NCBI GenBank assembly: GCA_903813345.2
Contig: CAIIXF020000010.1
Span: 6,007,169 to 6,071,168 of the forward strand
DNA from: Owenia fusiformis
Lineage: Eukaryota; Annelida; Polychaeta; Sabellida; Oweniidae
Length of the DNA: 64,000 bases
Direction: 5' to 3'
Within the stretch, counting starts at the first letter, position 1. Each line of letters begins with the position of its first letter. The position numbers were made by a program, and so were the translations under genes. The notes under the pieces are model-generated. The model was not told the origin of the DNA. It did no database searches and saw only the letters and a program-made list of their open reading frames with translations. Below, one piece after another: positions 1 through 14,500 of the stretch.

Positions 1-3000
1 AACTTAAAAAATCACCCAAAGGCAAAGAAGAAGTTGAAAAAATTCAAAATGAAACCAAAAAAGAACAACAGAAGAAAACACCAAAGACTGATAAAGAATC
101 TGTACCAACAGCAAAAGAAGCCAAGCAGCTACCAGATACTAAATTACAAGAACTAATGGATGAGTTGGCATCAACAAAGAATCAACTGAAAGATCAAGAG
201 GCTCTCGTGAAGCAACTGGAAGCTGCAACTGAACAGAAAGACAATGAGGATAAGGATCAGAGTCATAAAGATGATAAAATCAAAGACCTCAAAGATAAAA
301 ACAAGAAACTTAAGACTATGATTTCAGAAGCAGCAAAGGAAGTGAAGGAAAAGATCAAGGAAAACAAAGAGAAAGAAAATCGAATCAAGAAACTTGAAGA
401 TGAACTCAAAAAGATTCCGAAAGGTGAAGATAAAGTTGAAGAGATCAAGAAAAGTGTTCCAGAGAGAATTGAGAAAAAGAAAGATAAAACTCCAAATGTG
501 AATGATGTAAAGAAAATGAATGATATGGAAATTGCTGCCTTAATGGACCAGCTTGGTATTCTGAAGAAGGAAGTTGATGACTTGGAAGCTCTCAATAAAA
601 TTCTAGAAGATGATAAGAAAGGAGTTGGTGAAGTGAAACAGAGGCTAGAAGATGCCAGGACTGAATTGAAAAGTAAAGATTCTCTAATAAGGCAACTGGC
701 AGAAGAACTAAAAAAATCACCGAAAGGCAAAGAAGAAGTTGAAAAGATTCAAAATGAAACCAAAAAAGAACAACAGAAGAAAACACCAAAGTCTAATGAA
801 GAATCTGTACCAACAGCAAAAGAAGCCAAGCAGCTACCAGATACTAAATTACAAGAACTAATGGATGAGTTGGCATCAACAAAGAATCAACTGAAAGATC
901 AAGAGGCTCTCATGAAGCAACAGGAAGCTGCAACTGAACAGAAAGACAGTGAGGATAAGGATCAGAGTCACAAAGATGATAAAATCAAAGAACTCAAAGA
1001 TAAAAACAAGAAACTTAAGACTATGATTTCTGAAGCAACAAAGGAAGTCAAGGAAAAGATCAAGGAAAACAAAGAGAAAGAAAATCAAATTAAGAAACTT
1101 GAAGATGAACTCAAAAAGATTCCCAAAGGTGAAGATAAGGTTGAAGAGATCAAGAAAAGTGTTTCAGAGAGAATTGAGAAAAAGAAAGATAAAACGCCAA
1201 ATGTCAATGATGTCAAGAAAATGAATGATATGGAAATTGCTGCCTTAATGGACCAGCTTGGTATTCTGAAGAAGGAAGTTGATGACTTGGAAGCTCTCAA
1301 TAAAATTCTAGAAGATGATAAGAAAGGAGTTGGTGAGGTTAAACAGAGGCTAGAAGATGCCAGGGATGAATTGAAAAGTAAAGACTCTCAAATAAGGCAA
1401 CTGACTGAAGAACTAAAAAAATCACCCAAAGGCAAAGAAGAAGTTGAAAAGATTCAAAATGAGACCAAAAAAGAACAACAGAACAAAACAGCAAAGTCTA
1501 ATGAAGAATCTGTACCAACAGCAAAAGAAGCCAAGCAGCTACCAGATATTAAATTACAAGAACTAATGGATGAGTTGGCATCAACAAAGAATCAACTGAA
1601 AGATCAAGAGGCTCTCGTGAAGCAACTGGAAGCTACAACTGAACAGAAACACAATGTGGATAAGGATCAGAGTCATAAAGATGATAAAATCATAGAATTA
1701 AAAGATGAAAACAAGAAACTTAAAAGGATGATTTCTGAAGCAGCAAAGGAAGTGAAGGAAAAGATCAAGGAAAATAAAGACAATAAAAATCAAATTAAGA
1801 AACTTGAAGATGAACTCAAAAAGATCCCAAAAGGTGAAGATAAAGTTGAAGAGATCAAGAAAGGTGTTCCAGAGAGAATTGAGAAAAAGAGAGATAAAAC
1901 CCCAAATGTGAATGATGTAAAGAAAATGAATGATATTGAAATTGCTGCTTTAATGGACCAGCTTGGTATTCTGAAGAAGGAAGTTGATGATTTGGAAGCA
2001 CTCAATAAAATTCTAGAAGATGATAAGAAGGGAGCTGGTGAAGTTAAACAGAGACTAGAAGATGCCAGGAATGAAGTGAAAAGTAAAGACTCTCAAATAA
2101 GGCAATTGGAAGAGGAACTAAAGAAATCACCTAAAGGCAGAGAAGAAGTTGAGAAGATCCAAAATGAAACAAAAAAAGAACAAAAAAAGTATACACCAAA
2201 GACAAATGAAGAATCTGTACCAACAGCAAAAGAAGCCAAGCAGCTACCAGATACTAAATTACAAGAACTAATGGATGAGTTGGCATCAACAAAGAATCAA
2301 CTGAAAGATCAAGAGGCTCTCATGAAGCAACTGGAAGCTGCAACTGAACAGAAAGACAATGAGGATAAGGATCAGAGTCATAAAGATGATAAAATCAAAG
2401 AACTCAAAGATAAAAACAAGAAACTTAAGGCTATGATTTCTGAAGCAGCAAAGGAAGTGAAGGAAAAGATCAAGGAAAACAAAGAAAAAGATAATCAAAT
2501 AAAGAAACTTGAAGATGAACTCAAAAAGATTCCCAAAGGTGATGATAAAGTTGAAGAGATCAAGAAAAGTGTTCCAGAGAGAATTGGGAAAAAGAAAGAT
2601 AAAACTCCAAATGTGAATGATGTAAAGGAAATGAATGATATGGAAATTGCTGCCTTAATGGACCAGCTTGGTATTCTGAAAAAAGAAGTTGATGACTTGG
2701 AAGCACTCAATAAAATTCTAGAAGATGATAAGAAAGGAGTTGGTGAAGTTAAACAGAGACTAGATGACACCAGGAATGAATTGAGGAGCAAAGATGCTCA
2801 AATAAGGCAATTGGAAGAGGAACTAAAGAAATCACCTAAAGGCAGAGACGAAGTTGAGAAGATCCAAAATGAAACAAAGAAAGAACAAAAAAAGTATACA
2901 CCAAAGACAAATGAAGAATCTGTACCGACAGCAAAAGAAGCAAAGGGGCTACCAGATACTAAGTTACAAGAACTAATGGATGATTTGGCATCAACAAAGA

Positions 3001-5594
3001 GTCAACTTAAGGATAAAGAGGCTCTCATGAAGCAACTAGAAGCTGCAACTGAACAGAAAGACAATGAGGATCAGGATCAGAGTCATAAAGATGATGAGAT
3101 AAAAGAACTCAAAGATAAAATCAAGAAACTTAAGGCTATGATTTCTGAAGCAGCTAAGGAAGTGAAGGAAAAGATCAAGGAAAACAAAGAGAAAGAAAAT
3201 CAAATTAAGAAACTTGAAGATGAACTCAAAAAGATTCCCAAAGGTGAAGATAAAGTTGAAGAGATCAAGAAAAGTGTTCCAGAGAGAATTGAGAAAAGGA
3301 AAGATAAAACTCCAAATGTGAATGATGTCAAGAAAATGAATGATATGGAAATTGCTGCCTTAATGGACCAGCTTGGTATTCTGAAAAAAGAAGTTGATGA
3401 CTTGGAAGCACTCAATAAAATTCTAGAAGATGATAAGAAAGGAGTTGGTGAAGTTAAACAGAGACTAGATGATACCAGGAATGAATTGAGGAGCAAAGAT
3501 TCTCAAATAAGGCAATTGGAAGAGGAACTAAAGAAATCACCTAAAGGCAGAGAAGAAGTTGAGAAGATCCAAAATGAAACAAAAAAAGAACAAAAAAAGT
3601 ATACACCAAATACAAATGAAGAATCTGTACCAACAGCAAAAGAAGCCAAGCAGCTACCAGATACTGAGTTACAAGAACTTATGGATGAGTTGGCATCAAC
3701 AAAGAGTCAACTGAAGGATAAAGAGGCTCTCTTGAAGCAACTGGAAGCTGCAACTGAACAGAAAGACAATGAGGATAAGGATCAGAGTCATAAAAATGAT
3801 GAGATCAAAGAATTAAAAGATAAAAACAAGAAACTAAAGAGTATGATTTCTGAAGCATCAAATGAAGTGAAAGAAAAGATAAAGGAAAATAAAGACAATA
3901 AAAATCAAATAAGGAAACTGGAAGATGAACTCAAGAAGATTCCCAAAGGTGAAGATAAAGTTGAAGAGATCAAGAAAAGTGTTCCAGATAGAATTGAGAA
4001 AAAGAAAGATAAAACACCAAATGTGAATGATGTAAAGAAAATGAATGATATGGAAATTGCTGCTTTAATGGACCAGCTTGGTATTCTGAAGAAGGAAGTT
4101 GATGACTTGGAAGCACTCAATAAAATTCTAGAAGATGATAAGAAAGGAGTTGGTGAAGTTAAACAGAGGCTAGATGATGCCAGGAATGAATTGAAAAGTA
4201 AAGATTCTCTAATAAGGCAACTTGCAGAAGAACTGAAAAAATCACCCAAAGGCAAAGAAGAGGTTGAAAAGATTCAAAATGAAACCAAAAAAGAACAACA
4301 GAAGAAAACAGCAAAGGCTAATGAAGAATCTGTACCAACAGCAAAAGAAGCCAGGGAGCTACCAGATACTAAGTTACAAGAACTAATGGATGAGTTGGCA
4401 TCAACAAAGAATCAACTGAAAGATCAAGAGGCTCTCATGAAGCAACAGGAAGCTGCAACTGAACAGAAAGACAATGAGGATAAGGATCAGAGTCATAGAA
4501 ATGATAAAATCAAAGAACTCAAAGATAAAAACAAGAAACTTAAGACTATGATTTCTGAAGCAGCAAAGGAAGTGAAGGAAAAGATCAAGGAAAACAAAGA
4601 GAAAGAAAATCAAATCAAGAAACTTGAAGATGAACTCAAAAAGATTCCGAAAGGTGAAGATAAAGTTGAAGAGATTAAGAAAAGTGTTCCAGAGAGAATT
4701 GAGAAAAAGAAAGATAAAACTCCAAATGTAAATGATGTAAAGAAAATGAATGACATGGAAATTGCTTCTTTAATGGACCAGCTTGGTATTTTGAAAAAGG
4801 AAGTTGATGACTTGGAAGCACTCAATAAAATTCTAGAGGATGATAAGAGAGGACTTTGTGAAGTTAAACAGAGGCTTGAAGATGCCAGAGATGAAGTTAA
4901 AAGTAAAGACTCTCAAATTAGGCAACTTGAAGAGGAACTTAAGAAATCACCTAAGGGCAAAGAAGAAGTTGAAAAGATCCAGAAAGAAACCAGACAAGAA
5001 CAACAGAAGAAGACATTAAAGGCTATTGAAGAACCTGTACCAACAGCAAAAGAAGCCAAGGAGCTACCTGATATTAAGTTACAAGAACTAATGGATGAGT
5101 TGGCATCAACAAAGAATCAACTGAAAGATCAAGAGGCTCTCGTGAAGCAACTGGAAGCTACAACTGAACAGAAAGACAGTGAGGATAAGGATCAGAGTCA
5201 TAAAGATGATAAAATCAAAGACCTCAAAGATAAAAACAAGAAACTTAAGACTATGATTTCTGAAGCAGCAAAGGAAATGAAGGAAAAGATGAAGGAAAAT
5301 AAAGAAAAAGAAAATCAAATACAGAAACTTGAAGATGAACTCAAAAAGATTCCCAAAGGTGAAGATAAAGTTGAAGAGATCAAGAAAAGTGTTCCAGAGA
5401 GAATTGAGAAAAAGAAAGATAAAACTCCAAATGTGAATGATGTAAAGAAAATGAATGATATGGAAATTGCTGCCTTAATGGACCAGCTAGGTATTTTGAA
5501 GAAGGAAGTTGATGACTTGGAAGCACTCAATAAAATTCTAGAAGATGATAAGAAAGGAGTTGGTGAAGTTAAACAGAGGCTAGAAGATGCCAGA
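1..5594 (+). repeat. 705-bp coding tandem repeat (235-residue coiled-coil unit)
   Basis: The word atggatgagttggcatcaac, or a one- to three-base variant, recurs at 156, 861, 1566, 2271, 2976, 3681, 4386 and 5091, always exactly 705 bp apart. The window starts inside an earlier copy and the last copy fades at about 5594. Each unit encodes three Lys/Glu-rich helices (around [31 protein letters not shown] and [19 protein letters not shown]) separated by proline breaks (SPKG, VPTAKEA, LPDTK, IPKG, VPER, TPNV). Copies differ mostly by scattered substitutions and never by indels, so they are young or homogenised. The antisense strand carries long open frames through the repeats; these are by-products of the composition. 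Confidence 0.97.
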
Positions 5595-8500
5595 AATACT
5601 ATTATCCAAAAGGATAAGAAAATAAGAAATTTGGATAGAGAGTTGGAAAAGTTAGAAGAAACTAAAGATGAAGAACAACTTCAGGATTCACCCATTAAAG
5701 ATGCTGACGAAAAACTTAAGGCACTGAAGGAGAAAAATGACAGCTTGAAAGAAAAGAATGCAGCAATGAAAGAAAATGTTTTGCAAGCTGTTAAAGACCT
5801 CAGACAGAAGTCTCAGCAAAATAAGGAGAATAAAAAAAGAATCAAACAGTTGGAAGCAGACTTAAGAAAAATAAAGCAAGACCATGAGGAAGGAAAACAA
5901 CATACTTTTGAAGAGGAAACAAAAGTTCCACATGTTGATGTAACGAAAATGAATGATATGGAGATATCTGTTTTGATGGATCAACTAGAGATTCTCAAAG
6001 GTGAAGTTGCTGATTTAGAAGCATTGAATAAATTGCTAGAAAATGATAAAAAGGGAACAATGGATATCAAGCATAGATTTAAAGAGGCGAGAAATAACTT
6101 GATAAAGAAGGATGCAATTATCAGACAACTAGAGGATGAACTTAAGAAAGAACCAGAGAGATTTAAAAAGATTGATGAATTGATCAAATTAGAAAATGTT
6201 GATACTTTAGAAAATGATAAAAAGGAGAATGATTCAACTCCAGATGTTGCTGATGTAAAGAAAATGAATGATATGGAAATCGAAGCATTAATGTCCCAAC
6301 TTGATATTCTTAAGAGAGAAAATTTTGATCTTGAAACACTGAACAAAGCACTAGAAGAAAACCAAAAAGATCAGAGTGAAGAAAATAAGAACAATCAGTT
6401 GAGACAAAAGAATGCTAAATTGAAAGAAAAGCTTTCAGAAACAGCTCAAGAACTGGATAAGAAATCAAAACAAATTAAAGACATGGAGAACAAAATCAAA
6501 CAACTTGAAGAAGAACTGAAAAAGGTTCCAGAAGGTCAACAGAAGATTGAGGAGATCAATACCTCAGTGAAAGATGAAGATGAGAATGATTCACCTAGTA
6601 TCAACAAATTCAAGAAAATGGATGACAAAGATATTGCATTGGTGGATCAAATCGAGGCGCTTAATGAGGAACTTGCTGATTTAAAAGCTTTGAACCAAGT
6701 TCTGCAAGATGAAGAATCAGATCCTAAACAACTGCAAGATAGACTTGATTCAGCAAGAAAAGATGCAAGAGAACAGAGGGAAATAGTAAAAAATCTTGAA
6801 AATGAATTAAAACTTTTTAAGAATAATGAAAATGAGGATGTGAAAGAGGATGACAATAAACCAATCTCAACCACTAAGGCCAATAAACCATTTGTGAGAC
6901 AGGTGAGTACATTTATATGTGATATATTATTATTATTATAAAATATAATTTTCTAAGAAAAAGATTGTATAAGGAAAATTTTACTAAACTTACTAATTAT
7001 CAGTATGATTCAAAAGAACATTTATTTGCTATTTTAGAATAGGGATCTTGTGAATCTAGAGCTTGAGGCTCTAATGGAGCAAATAACAGCTTTGCAAAGT
7101 GAAAATGAAGATTTAGAAGCACTAAACAAACTTCTGGAAAGCAACAAGGATACCACTGACATCAAAGATAGATTGGACAAAGCTAGAAAAGATGCAAAGG
7201 ATAAAGATGATACAATCAAAAAGATGAACAAAGTTATTAAACATCTTGAGAGTCTACTTGATGCTGGTGAAGCCACTTCTAATGACAAGCCAGAAACTGA
7301 TGTCCCTGTGTCACACGAACCATATATTAGCCAGGTGAGGAATATATAGGTCTTTAGAACATCCATTCATATCGTCAAAAATGTTTATGTCCTTCATTCA
7401 AATAAAGTTCAGACTAAGATACCCTGTTTGTACTATATCATTTTCAACTTGAACATAATCCAATGGGTGTGTATGACATCAAGTTTTCAAATTTTCAATG
7501 TTGATCAGAGGCCTCATTATCAGTTGATCACAAAATTTCTGCGTTGCGTCTGCGCTGCGACAGCGGTCTCAAAACGCAACGCTTGAGTTGTGTGATATTA
7601 TCAGTTGAGCGCAATCGTCCTGCCGTTTGAATATCTGTGCTGCGATGCGTTGCAAGGCATTACGCATGTGATTCTGCGTTGCGACCAACTGATAATGAGG
7701 CCTCCAGTCCGTCTATGTGAAGTTAGATGCCAGGGATAGGCCTAGGAGGTTAAGTTCTTAAGACAACCTGTATGTGAATGTGTAATGTTTTGACCCCCAG
7801 GGATCGCTGTCCTGCTCTTAATGTTTTTCCTAATAACAATTATTTTCCATATATACTCAATCAGTCAAGTAAACAGTACAAATGGGAAAATTAATCCACA
7901 GAAGACATCATTCTACATGTTCATAAAGAAGTGTATCTTAAATCCCATATTACTTGAAATTGTTATTGAACTTGATGCTTCTTAGGCTAAAAATATGGAA
8001 AATATCGAGATGGAGGCCTTGATGGAGCAGGTTGCAGCTTTGCAAGGGGAGAATGAAGATTTACAAGCCCTTTTGAAACTGATGGAACAAGATAATGAGG
8101 CAGCATCTGACATCAAAGAAAGAATGGAAGAAGCAAGGAAGGACATTGCTAGGAGAGACAAGAAAATCCTGAAGCTAGAAAATAAAATCAAGGATCTACA
8201 CAAGACATATCATGTTACAGATGGAGAAGATGCTTCTAATGATAATACTGTAAGTTTGAATTTTTACTGGAATATGTATTATCTAACTTGGCTTATGAAT
8301 ATTATTATGAAATGAGCATGTCAGGAGAAAAAATGTCGAAATTCACATCTGTTAAAAATAACATTTAAGAGCTTCCCCCCAAAATGTCAGGTTGATTTTT
8401 CAAGTCGCCCCAAAACTACTGACAATGTTTTAAAATACTTTTACAGAATGTAAATTAAAAATTAAGAGTTGTGATAAAAGCTCTCTTTTTATTGTGAAAT

Positions 8501-11500
8501 AGGCTCAAGTGTTTTTAATGATTTTAATTATTTTAATGATGTAGTTAAATGTTATATATGATAAATTACAGCTATGCCTGTATCATTTTTCACAATCATC
8601 ATATTCGTATTCTTGATTAGTGCTCCAAATACACTGGTATTAATTTAAAGGATAAAATTGCCAACAACAATGATACTGAAGAATTACAAAGAGAACTTGA
8701 GGAAGCTCAGCAGAAATGTAAAGATCTTGAGCTCATTATTAGCAGCCTTCCAAAATCAGATGAGTCCGCTCAAGATCTTGAAGATAAACTGAAAGAAGCA
8801 AACAATCAGCTTAATGAACAAAGCCAACTTATTGAAGACCTTGGAAAAGCTCTTGATGCAGCTAAGAAAACTCAGAGAGAACCAAGCAGTGTAAGTGTCA
8901 GACAAAATGATAAATTTTATCCCATTGTAGGATCACAGAGTGCACAACCTTGGCCCTGATAATTATAGTCCTTTCTATACAGATGCAATTTTGAAAACCT
9001 TTCATATTTTTGTTATCTTGCTTGTAAATGATTGCATACAATATTTCTGATAAACATTCCCTTCAGTCCAACCATTTCCAGTTCAAACAGCAGTTTTCTT
9101 GTTTTCTTTATATTAATCATACCTCTTAAAATAAAATATTTTCCTCAGGGTGATGATAAGAATGGGGCCAATGAAGATGATAGGTCTGAACTGGAAGGCA
9201 AGCTGGACTTGGCAGAGGCTGCAGGTAAGGATGAAATATTGCTATACCTGTTCAATGAATAATTGGTTGCAAATAAATCAGAAATTGAAGAATTTTGATT
9301 TGGGATAAAATGATTAGTTCTTATGAATGTTGTTAATAGTGGTGTATCTTAATACAACAGCTGATTGAACAATATTTAGGTACTGTATGTAAGAACAAAG
9401 GACTCTGGACATAATTTAAAATGTGATTGCATTGAACAAGATGTGAAAAGGCTTTATTGACAACTTTTGTCTCATATATTGATGAATTTCAACCTGAAGG
9501 TTTGAATTGTATATGGTTTATTTGTCACATTTGTACATATTACCTGTTACACAGCTGGGTTAAATTGCTTTGTTATAAAGTGCTTTGACAACATTTCTGT
9601 TGTCATCAGGGATTTATTTGGATAAAATCCACCATGCATTAATGACACACATGTGTGTTATGTCATCTTACCATGATGTAGGAATATACAGTGTGTTTCA
9701 TATGTATGCATCCCCTCTAAAAGCAAAATGATATATAACATGGTAGGTAGCTAGGTAGGTAATGCTACATGTATGAGTTTAGAGGGGTGCACACATACAT
9801 GTATGAAACACCCTGTATATAATATTTAATTTGGAAGCACCAAAGAGAAGTTATATTCACACATAGCTAGGGAGGGTGTGTCAGATTCCAGCCAATCCAA
9901 ACATAGTATTTCATATAACAGCACTGTATTAACCCACCCAACTAAAACCACAACCCACCTACAATTGAATCACATGGAGTTCAGAGAAGATGTTGATATT
10001 ACATGTATTGTAAACTTCGTAGTTTTAGAGTTGAAGGAAGAGGCTGATATGTTGACCAGGGATCTACAGGAGAAACAAGAGGCCATGGCCAGGCTTGAAG
10101 AAACCGTGAAAGATTGCCCCCAATGTGTGAGTCATTTAAGATTGTTTGTAAGAAGAGTGTAGTCTAGTGTGTCAGATATATTGTTACATTTTTTGGTGAC
10201 ATATTGTTTTAGTCCTCAACTTTTTGTGGTTGGTGGTTGGCATTTGGCATTCTGATGTTGATGTTCAGTATCTGTAACATGTAACATGTACATGTACAGT
10301 TAAAAGTAAGTACATGTATGTTGAACTTTGACTGACTTGCACTTTCCAGAGTAAGAGCCATGAGGAGATGAAAGGTATAAATGACCAGTTAGAAGCTGCA
10401 AAGGGAGATATTACTGAAAAAGATGACATCATCAAACAACTTGAGGAAGAACTTAAGCTATCCCAACAGGCAGAGAAGGTACATTTTTCAAACAAAACAA
10501 CACAATGTCCAATCAGAAAATATGTTGTCAAAACCGACACAACACTACATGTTCTACCTATACATCGGTATCATTCTGTGCACATTAACCATTTAAGGCC
10601 ATGAAAGTTACGTTTGAGATCATTAAGATCAGAAAATCTTCTGTCAATGGTCAGGTGGTAGTGTGACTTGAGTCAATGTTGATTCAGGATAAAAAAAACA
10701 CATTTCACATGTCAATGAAGCTCTTGCTCATGGCTATTACAAACTAGTTTTGTGATCAGACAAATACACTTTATGATATTTACACCACAGGATTTGAAGT
10801 CCATGGTATTACAGTCTATACTGGTGGTTTTAGGTGGAAGAGATTCGTGTAAAGAGTGCCAGGGAGCGGCCCCAACCTGCAGCTAGTAAATCTGCAGACA
10901 GTAGTTCACCTTTTGTAGTGAAGCAGCTAAAGACCAAACTTGACCTTGCTAATGATGACCTCAGCTACAAAGATGCTCTGATTAAACAGCTGGAGGCTGA
11001 GGTAAGACATAATGAGACCAGTCTGAGGGGAGGAACATCTATGGGGGGGACAAACTGAGGCATGGGACATTACGGGAACAGAGAGTGTCAGAATGGACCA
11101 GTTATACATGTTATTTTCCCATACTTGGTAAGAAATCACCTGGTTCAGGAATGGTGCCGTATTGTCACTTTCTATTCTGAATTCATGAGTGATTTTCCTG
11201 GTTGAGCTACGTGTACCTTTTCTTCAGTTCTTATTTGTTGTAAATGGAGACCTGTGATTTTTAGGCGGTTATTTAGTCAGAAGGTGGTGTCTCACGAAGC
11301 CCAATTTTCCAATTTGAAATTCAAACTTAGTTTAATACCAACAATATGTCTTAGGCATTGTAGATGCTTTAAACTATCCTTGCCATTCTTTGAGAAATAA
11401 ATCTGTTTCAAATTGTATTGTATATTATCCCTTCAGGTTAAGAAGGTCCCAAGAGGAGGTCAGAAGATTGAACAAATTAAGAAGAATGCTCAGAAGTTCA

Positions 11501-14500
11501 AAAAGAAGCCAATAGCCAAAGCTTCAAATCTCAGGCCAGGAGTTTCAACTCAACAGGTAAGCACATAGAGAATATATTGTACTACATTGTATATTCACAT
11601 ACACTTGAAACAGATTTTGTTTCACTCAGCATGAATATGTATCCAAAAGTACCAAAAATTGTTAAAGAATACAGAAACTAAAATAAAACATCTAAGAGAA
11701 CAGACACATAACCAGGCTTATGCGAGACCTCTTAGTCAAAATCCTAGTTACGTCGCTGGAGTAATTACCAGTCATAAGGAAAACATACCCCAACTATCCC
11801 AAATCATAATTACAATGTGGAACGAATCAGCATCTAATACCCCCTGCATGTACAGAAGATATTTGCAAGTGCTGGATGGTTTTACTTTCAGGCTAAGGGC
11901 AAAGGTGGCTGCAATCATGAGCCTGAATTAAAACAACAGAAAGATCACATAGCTGATCTAGAACATGAACTACAGGAGATCAAGAACCAACTGGGAGTTG
12001 AAACATATGTAAGTTATCTTGCTTATCTTATCTGTTAATTTGCTATGTTGCACAGAATAGAATAATCTCACCACCTCTAACTAAGTTACAATACCTTTTA
12101 ACGACTACTGTAGCCAGATAACACAGTACAGACCACTCGATCAAATCCATAAAATGAAAATACTTTTCATTCATTAGAATTGTTTCTTTACAGTTTATTT
12201 CATGTTCTAGAGTACATGTTTGAAAATGTATTTGTATGTGTATTGTTTCTCACCCACTCCAAATATCTGAACTGAAGTCTGAAGTCTGAAGTCTGAGCAA
12301 TTAATTAATTTAATGTACTTTATACATGTATAAAACATATTGGTTTAGTATTCCGATGGTGAAGATGGTCCTAAGGCTAATGCAGATACAAAACGCACTA
12401 AAGATCGCACGAAAACTGAAGGGAAGAAGTCCAAACATGGTAAATTAAAGGTCCGTCCCAAGAGGGGTGAACCAAATAAAGATTTATTCTACCCAGATGG
12501 TAAACCAAGGAAAGGTATCTATGATGTAAGTAACATGATATTATTCTTCCATATTTGTAATTTTCATATGCATTATTAGATTATTTGATTACCAACTCAT
12601 TTTGATTTTGATTATCATGGATTTCTCTGATTTAACATTTATGAATACTTATATCAATGGATAAAAATTGTTGAATCACTTTCCAAATTGTGTCATACTG
12701 TGTCAGATTTTCCAAATTGTGTCATACTGTGTCAGATTTTCCTTACTAATAGATAGTTTTTTTTTATTCAGCATAGTAATGGTATTTAATATACAGATAC
12801 TAGTTAGTTTAAAATTGTTCCATTAAAAATATTTATATACTTATGATAACAATGTGACAGAAAGTGTATATTTTGTTTCTGTTTTCTTCCCCTTTTACTG
12901 CATTTTTGTTCAAACATTATTTGAATATGGAAATTACACGTTTGCTACATGGAAAGCAATTATGTATAAGCAGACCTACAGTTTATTCAGGCTCATGGTA
13001 TAGATAAGCAACAATTCATAAAAATGAATTATTTTCAAGGGAACTGATATTTCTGACCAGAAGACGGAGAATGCGATTTTGGAGTTGAGGCGTCAACTGG
13101 AGGCAGCTCGGAAGGAGAACAGAGATCATGTGGGGAAAATCATGCAATTGGAGGGCGAGCTGAAGAAGAAGGGAAGAGGACTTGGAGCGGTGAGTTCTAT
13201 GATCTCATTATTTATGGGCTAGAAGGCAGAGTTTTCTGAGTAGACAATGTCATACCACCTTCTTATTTTATTGTACAGTGATTATTATTAGACTCCAGAT
13301 TGAAAATCTGGAGTCTATTGTTTTTGCCAGTATTCTTCTTATTATTCTTATTTTTCTTTTTGAGTTTTTTCAATAACTATAAGGTATCCAGTAAAGTGCA
13401 TTATACAGTTCATTTAGGTTCAGTATCTAGTTGGTGGGAAATTGGGTCAAATTTTTATCTAGGTCAAAGGTCAAGAACTAGGTCAAATCTTACATTTTCA
13501 ACCTTCTGTCTATTATCTTCGTCGTTATTTCTCGAAACGTCTTCATCTTTTTTTCATCCTGTAGCTTACAAACAGCCCTTTCATAAGTGTGCCACCCGTT
13601 TTTTGATTACTCTTACCGATTTTGAAATATGGCGTCCAGAAAGTAGGTCACACCAAAACGTGCTCCAAATTCAATGTATGAGTTATGAATTAGGAGTAGA
13701 ATTTTATCAGGAATCCGAATCTGCCAACCAAATTTCGATGCAATTACCGGTTCGGAAGTTATGGCGTTTTAAAAGCTCAAAAATCGCTAAATTTGGTGCC
13801 CATGTTAAGTCAATGGGAAAAAAGATTTTTTTGAAGTGAAAAATTCGAAATATAGACTGAGTTCAGCTTAATTTAATGAAAGCTTTCAAAAGAAGGGACC
13901 TCAAAAGCCATCTAGCTTCAAAATTTGGACACCAAAATGCCTAGGTCAAAATCTAGGTCAAATTCAAAGGTTTTCCTTATTTTTGCGATTCTGAAACTAC
14001 ACTTCAATTATATTCTTTGAAATTGTGTATACATGTAACCAAGAGTGTGCTAATAGTGTTAGCCTTTTGCCGTCAGAAAGTATTTTGACCCACTTTTGAG
14101 ATATGGTGTCCGAAAAGTATGAGTTATGAATTAATAATAGAATTTCCTCAGAAATCTGAATCTGCAAACCAAATTTCGATCTGACTTCCGGTTCCGAAGT
14201 TATGGCGTGTCCAAAAAGTAGGTCAAAATAAAGATTCGCCCAATTTAACGTATGAGTTATGAATTAGGGGTAGAATTTTGTCAGGAATCCGAATCTTTAA
14301 ATCAAATTTAGATCCGAATTCTGGTTCGGAAGTTATGGCGTTTTGAAATTTCGGAAAATCGATCTGATGGTGTCCTGATAGAAAGTCAAGAGTAGAGAAG
14401 AAAATATTGAAAAATTCATCCATCCTTCCTATCTGATCCTATCCTATCCTTCCTATCTATTCTTCCTTTGTATCCTTTCCCTCCTATCCTTCCTATCCTC

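Noticed and set aside
156-158. ATG at 156 as the kinesin start codon
   Set aside because: The frame is open upstream to the window edge and encodes the preceding repeat unit, so this is an internal methionine.
263-6883. Many minus-strand open frames of 70-155 residues through the kinesin repeats
   Set aside because: They recur with the same 705-bp period and are Ser/Leu/Phe-rich mirror frames of a Lys/Glu-rich coding strand; no independent signals.
13300-13839. A 179-residue plus-strand open frame
   Set aside because: It lies wholly in a repetitive element that begins with a DNA hairpin; the first residues are a low-complexity Phe/Leu run from T-rich sequence.
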